A DNA stretch of 8,959 bases from JBHPFQ01 sp042571625 (GTDB taxonomy: Bacteria; Patescibacteriota; Minisyncoccia; Portnoybacterales; UBA2143), in the NCBI GenBank assembly GCA_042571625.1, contig JBHPFQ010000024.1, forward strand, positions 1 through 8,959, given 5' to 3'. Positions 7,301-8,959 of the stretch are shown here, piece by piece. The notes under the pieces were generated by a model. It saw only the letters and a program-made list of their open reading frames with translations, was not told the DNA's origin and ran no database searches. A program made the position numbers and the translations under genes. The first letter of the stretch is position 1, and each line of letters starts with the position of its first letter.

Positions 7301-7333
7301 CGTCTTTTTACTCATAGTTACATTATTGATCAT
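4310..7333 (-). CDS. Large alpha-solenoid protein, candidate defence or sensor component, no NTPase motif
   Basis: A 1007-aa, almost wholly helical protein of unnamed family. Landmarks that I recognise from large uncharacterised prokaryotic proteins, where they follow an N-terminal ATPase, are: NPDSRRYFFFKAN...WLDWLWENGLL (28-53), a SPRGPVTQEEF segment (442-452), YSFLRGVQEAIRGN (525-538), DPYTIAINTVRGRAFQTFV (655-673), and AAWEGYVSANLFKELF with YERSI (750-778). I find no Walker A or B motif, no transmembrane helix, no signal peptide and no recognised nuclease motif. The first ATG (7333) overlaps the 174-aa stop as TAATG, so translation is coupled; a second ATG at 7315 is possible. The coupling and its composition suggest one acquired unit with the 174-aa gene. 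Inferred role: helical scaffold or sensor that acts with the small partner. Family recalled from memory, not searched. Confidence 0.72.
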   Translation of the reverse strand: MINNVTMSKKTQTLQQDVKKAKELIALNPDSRRYFFFKANERWLDWLWENGLLDDLRKKSDDPSKYSYRMPELEYLMRMAEKKPVEVAQIIKSIEISKSNFNPEVVDRFLWIISSLPAQQIKTLTSKIRDERWVCLMRDFRKSGYEFDKIVKKLNEGKEFKAIIELAQAIFDIKSKKEISKEETRFGMDSPFYVSDINASGIFGALVYINESYVEQALEFLIDVMAKIIKTSESNDSKIFDYADPFYLLDFDFFTAELGTKKSLSYREDMDNFTASIAKLIERTIGDKCDKPNKAKELFKYVNNLPSCSLVWRLRLFALAQCPKVFKKELKESFFRLFGIEKYYEIEGGTEYKKALRVGFSYLSNFDQRDYVKNVLEYFSKKAEQNPDQNWHKRTGWEILSSICNSLEKDELSKCKEFFGKECDEKYEPEPSIGKMRSGMISPRGPVTQEEFGNIPIDNIVHKLKNEWSPEELSKQNTDDDFLNPLNAEGVSDLLRTDISGRLQDYIDNANLFFDRDKLDQHYTYSFLRGVQEAIRGNGVNIGTVNFDNLIVFCTAIKKSGESDSFSGEKRKRDIHDGLLSNWTDVHSVMSDVVQEMVKERDGSVYIDFSKHRDSIFSIINYLLTYPSPAPQDEKIESAIIKTKTPQSDEYLVSDPYTIAINTVRGRAFQTFVLFTYQDGKKFSKEEKIKISPDAKKLYENILKNEQTRALMFMFGHYLPSFYFRDRKWIEGLLSCVFPIEPEKNRLYTAAWEGYVSANLFKELFFNHDIQKLYERSIASTDIEELKQKYFKKPDEGVADHLALAFIYFPEFDFGHNLFKKFWSTSKTESQKEFISFIGHHCLNQDYSGEEWFKKNKVSKKKLTEFWEWAIENAPDSKSLSGFGQWINPYKEVLDDKVVIEEIAETLGKTEGVIDWDYGLLKRLSIFAGKNGDVTLSIIRSYLLDSTNNLNKNRYMPIYLDEIKEAMKIIYRDGNKEIKQKVSDLINILIEKGSTMYWSLKDVIVEA

Positions 7334-7857
7334 TAATTAAAAAAGTTATCAATCTCTCGATGAGCCTCTATTTGTCGTCTCAATACTAAGAAAAGGACTT
7401 TCCCAAACTGAAGAACAATATTTTCAAAAATCTCAGCAGTTATGATTATTGGGTCATTTTTTGTTCCGCCAACGACAGAACTTGTCCCAGCAGCTTTTAA
7501 ATTATGGTGTGCGACATTTGTAAAAAAATTATAGTATATACCTACGTCCTGTCCTATTCGATTTACATTATACGTAGAACCATACGATCTAAAAGCGTTA
7601 GACCATCCCCTGCCACCTTTAAACTGGTAGAGAATTTCTCTTAATGAATGTGCTGATTGTGCCATCCAATCGGGGTTATCTTTATATCGCAATACATATA
7701 AGGCCCCATTGAAAAATGAAGAAAGCGGTGATTCCAACTGTATTCCAGAAGATTGATATAATGCATCCAATCTTTTACAAAGCTCATCCTTGTCCGGAAA
7801 AAATACCGGAGCTGGAACTTTCTCTCCATAAGATTTTGGTAATACCTTATCTTTCAT
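7333..7857 (-). CDS. Small helical protein, possibly HEPN-like, partner of the 1007-aa protein
   Basis: A 174-aa soluble protein of no family I can name with certainty. NPDWMAQSAHSLREILYQF (61-79) is an amphipathic helix of a type seen in HEPN-like and related defence-associated small proteins, and YYNFFTNVAHHNL (108-120) contains Asn-x2-Ala-His-His (Asn114, His117, His118) before a final long helix (142-168). HEPN RNases use an Arg-x4-6-His motif; a clean copy is not present, so catalytic activity is uncertain. The ATG at 7857 has only a weak ribosome site and I see no convincing promoter. The gene overlaps the next by one base, a strong sign of fixed stoichiometry or toxin/partner pairing. 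Alternatives are an adaptor or an immunity protein. Confidence 0.6.
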   Translation of the reverse strand: MKDKVLPKSYGEKVPAPVFFPDKDELCKRLDALYQSSGIQLESPLSSFFNGALYVLRYKDNPDWMAQSAHSLREILYQFKGGRGWSNAFRSYGSTYNVNRIGQDVGIYYNFFTNVAHHNLKAAGTSSVVGGTKNDPIIITAEIFENIVLQFGKVLFLVLRRQIEAHREIDNFFN

Positions 7858-7882
7858 TACTTTTAATATTAAATTCTATAAA

Positions 7883-8062
7883 CTACTTAATTAAATCCTT
7901 CACATCCTCATACCCCCTAAACCTCCCTGATAAGATCCCTAACCTATAACAAACGCCTTCGCTCATCAGCCGCCAATTGGTATTAGCAAGTTTCTTTTTT
8001 AATAATCTCTAAAGCTGAATCCGGCTGTCATATTTGTCCCGGCCGGGTTTAAGTTTAGGAGG
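7883..8062 (-). pseudogene. Decayed coding fragment upstream of the cassette
   Basis: A single frame between TAA (8063-8065) and TAG (7883-7885) is open for 59 codons but for one TAG at 8009-8011. It reads naturally on both sides (KLKPGRDKYDSRIQL, then NWRLMSEGVCYRLGILSGRF). An ATG at 7966 could still yield 27 residues, but no Shine-Dalgarno precedes it. The end lies 25 bases before the 174-aa start, so this may be the tail of a lost gene of the same cassette. No family recognised. The rest of 7858-8071 holds a CCCGGCCGGG palindrome (8038-8047) and nothing else I can name. Confidence 0.35.
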
Positions 8063-8071
8063 TTAAAACAT

Positions 8072-8698
8072 CTAAACCAGAATATCTAAAGAAATTAATT
8101 CTTTTTTTAATTGCTCTATGTTCTGAAAATGAATTGTATGAATACCTAATTTATTAGCATTAATCAAAAGTTTTTCTTCATCATCTATAAATATTGCTTC
8201 TTCAGGCTTGCATTCTGCTTTTTCTAAATATAACTTAAATATTTCCATATCTGGTTTTCTTATGCCAACTTCGCTAGAAAGTATACATATATTAAAATAT
8301 TTGAACAATCCACGTTCTCTATTATATGAATTATGAGGCTCTTGAGCATTTGAAATAATTCCTACAATATAATCATCATTTTTAAGTTTATTTACTAAAT
8401 TAATCATTTTTTGATTAATATGAGCATATTTTCTGTATGGAATTAACCATAATTTAGATAATATCTCTTTTGACGCTGATAATCTTTTTTCTTTAAGAAT
8501 ATCTTCCCAAAATTCCACATGCGTTATCTTGCCAATTTGTAAATCTGGCTCATATTTATCCATCAAATCCCTCAATTCGCTTTGTTCAATTATTAATTCT
8601 TTTGATACATAGTCAATTAATTCTTTCCCAAAAGAATTAATAATTACTCCGCCTAAATCAAATATGATTGTTTTTATTTTATTAGACATATTTACCAT
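8072..8698 (-). CDS. HAD-superfamily hydrolase (subfamily IA type)
   Basis: A 208-aa cytoplasmic enzyme if begun at the ATG at 8698. All four HAD motifs are visible: nucleophile Asp14 in IIFDLGGVI (motif I), Ser116-Asn117 in GIISNAQ (II), Lys148 in GIRKPD (III), and Asp172-Asp173 in IFIDDE (IV). A helical cap fills roughly residues 25-90. The second motif I Asp, the usual general acid of phosphatases, is Gly16; FDLGG or FDLGN is common in one group of HAD-IA proteins, so activity is not excluded. The substrate cannot be told; sugar phosphates or nucleotides are usual. GGAG lies 12 nt before this ATG; a further upstream in-frame TTG (8716) and an ATG at 8689 are alternatives. It stands alone, with lower G+C than the cassette downstream. 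Confidence 0.9.
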   Translation of the reverse strand: MVNMSNKIKTIIFDLGGVIINSFGKELIDYVSKELIIEQSELRDLMDKYEPDLQIGKITHVEFWEDILKEKRLSASKEILSKLWLIPYRKYAHINQKMINLVNKLKNDDYIVGIISNAQEPHNSYNRERGLFKYFNICILSSEVGIRKPDMEIFKLYLEKAECKPEEAIFIDDEEKLLINANKLGIHTIHFQNIEQLKKELISLDILV

Positions 8699-8703
8699 TA
8701 TAT

Positions 8704-8734
8704 TAAAATACTCCAAAAAATTCTAATCATCCAC
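8704..8734 (-). repeat. 31-bp repeated element, copy B
   Basis: Partner of 4056-4086 (26 of 31 identical, same orientation). On the minus strand it contains TAGAAT and the GGAG that may serve the HAD gene's ATG at 8698, so it spans its presumed promoter and leader. Confidence 0.55.
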
Positions 8735-8749
8735 GTCTACAAAAATCAA
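8720..8749 (-). promoter_or_regulatory. Possible promoter of the HAD gene
   Basis: TTGATT (8744-8749), an 18-base spacer and TAGAAT (8720-8725) on the minus strand. The start of transcription would fall close to the GGAG before the ATG, leaving a very short leader. Moderate match only. Confidence 0.4.
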
Positions 8750-8856
8750 GATCTAAAAATAAAGATGATTTTTTAACCATGAAATTCAAGGGAATTACCC
8801 TTTGCGAAGAGTAACCCTTAAATTTCTCTGGAAAAATCTATCTTTATTTTATCTTG
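8747..8856. repeat. 110-nt long imperfect inverted repeat (hairpin)
   Basis: Nearly the whole segment folds on itself: CAAGAT with ATCTTG at the outside, then AAAATAAAGAT with ATCTTTATTTT, GATTTTT with AAAAATC, CCA with TGG, GAAATT with AATTTC, AAGGG with CCCTT, TTAC with GTAA and finally CTT-TGCG-AAG, separated by small bulges. It lies between the tRNA and the HAD gene. It could end the tRNA transcript (T-rich on the minus strand), be a MITE-like element, or be a structured RNA. Confidence 0.75.
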
Positions 8857-8885
8857 TTCTTTACATTTCTACGCAGCAAACTTAT

Positions 8886-8959
8886 TGGCTGCCGGGCAGG
8901 GATTCGAACCCCGATTAATAGAGCCAGAATCTATCGTCCTACCATTAGACGACCCGGCA
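8886..8959 (-). tRNA. tRNA-Gln (anticodon CUG)
   Basis: The 74 nt fold as a full cloverleaf: 7-bp acceptor TGCCGGG/CCCGGCA, D arm GTC...GAC with GGTAG in the loop, a 5-bp anticodon stem ATAGA/TCTAT around TTCTGGC (anticodon CTG, decoding CAG), a 4-nt variable loop, and a T arm CGGGG-TTCGAAT-CCCTG (one G-T pair). The discriminator G (8889) and an encoded CCA (8886-8888) follow. Its promoter lies outside the window. Confidence 0.95.

Noticed and set aside
4310..7333. Search for a Walker A motif (for example at GESDSFSGEK, residues 561-570)
   Set aside because: Spacing and residues do not fit G-x4-GK-(S/T), so no NTPase is claimed.
7641..7949. Other open frames over the 174-aa gene, on both strands
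   Set aside because: They overlap the coupled gene, lack start signals and show no family features.
8038..8047. CCCGGCCGGG palindrome as terminator or restriction-type signal
   Set aside because: No loop and no T run; it lies within the decayed coding fragment.
8057..8062. AGGAGG on the plus strand, like a strong Shine-Dalgarno
   Set aside because: No start codon or open frame follows; on the minus strand it is simply two Pro codons of the decayed fragment.

Overview
The window looks like chromosomal DNA of a low-GC bacterium with an anaerobic style of life. Bacterial signs are sigma-70 type promoters (TTGACA-N17-TATACT and TTGAAA-N17-TATAAT, both on the minus strand), perfect stem-loop terminators with T runs, Shine-Dalgarno sites and a tRNA gene with an encoded CCA end. 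The ferredoxin/MinD and NifX-like gene cluster is typical of strict anaerobes. I cannot place the phylum. Every gene I accept lies on the minus strand, so transcription runs from high to low coordinates.

Reading in that direction: a tRNA-Gln(CUG) fills the right edge (8886-8959). It is followed by a long, nearly self-complementary hairpin (8747-8856) and a HAD-family hydrolase (8072-8698). A short stretch of decayed coding sequence (7883-8062) comes next. Then comes a tightly coupled two-gene cassette: a 174-aa helical, possibly HEPN-like protein (7333-7857), whose stop codon overlaps the start of a 1007-aa alpha-solenoid protein (4310-7333). That large protein resembles the C-terminal, non-ATPase half of big prokaryotic ATP-binding proteins found in defence-type contexts, but it carries no NTPase motif. 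The cassette is richer in G+C than its neighbours (39% in 5941-6060, against 25% in 3421-3540 and 20% in 8341-8400, counted by hand), which suggests acquisition.

Below the cassette lies a dense control region (3943-4309). It holds five copies of TGAGACA/TGTCTCA (one with a mismatched end), a near-consensus promoter followed at once by a perfect terminator (a ~50-nt RNA or an attenuator), a 31-bp element repeated upstream of the HAD gene, and a 19-bp palindrome. It leads to a 436-aa protein (2632-3942) with an N-terminal sigma-70 region 2 and three and a half C-terminal repeats, started at TTG.

After two terminators and some gene debris (2198-2631), a well-defined promoter with an overlapping palindromic operator (2229-2262) drives an operon. 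Its genes are a Gly-rich/NifX-like fusion (1658-2179), a second NifX-like protein (1309-1656), an AhpD-like protein lacking two of the usual catalytic residues (781-1287), and a MinD-type ATPase with an inserted two-cluster ferredoxin domain (1-775, cut by the window edge). These probably work together on handling or sensing an iron-sulfur or metal cofactor.

The most promising unknowns are the two-gene cassette and the sigma-like repeat protein with its unusual leader. I could run no homology search; family names are recognised from motifs only.
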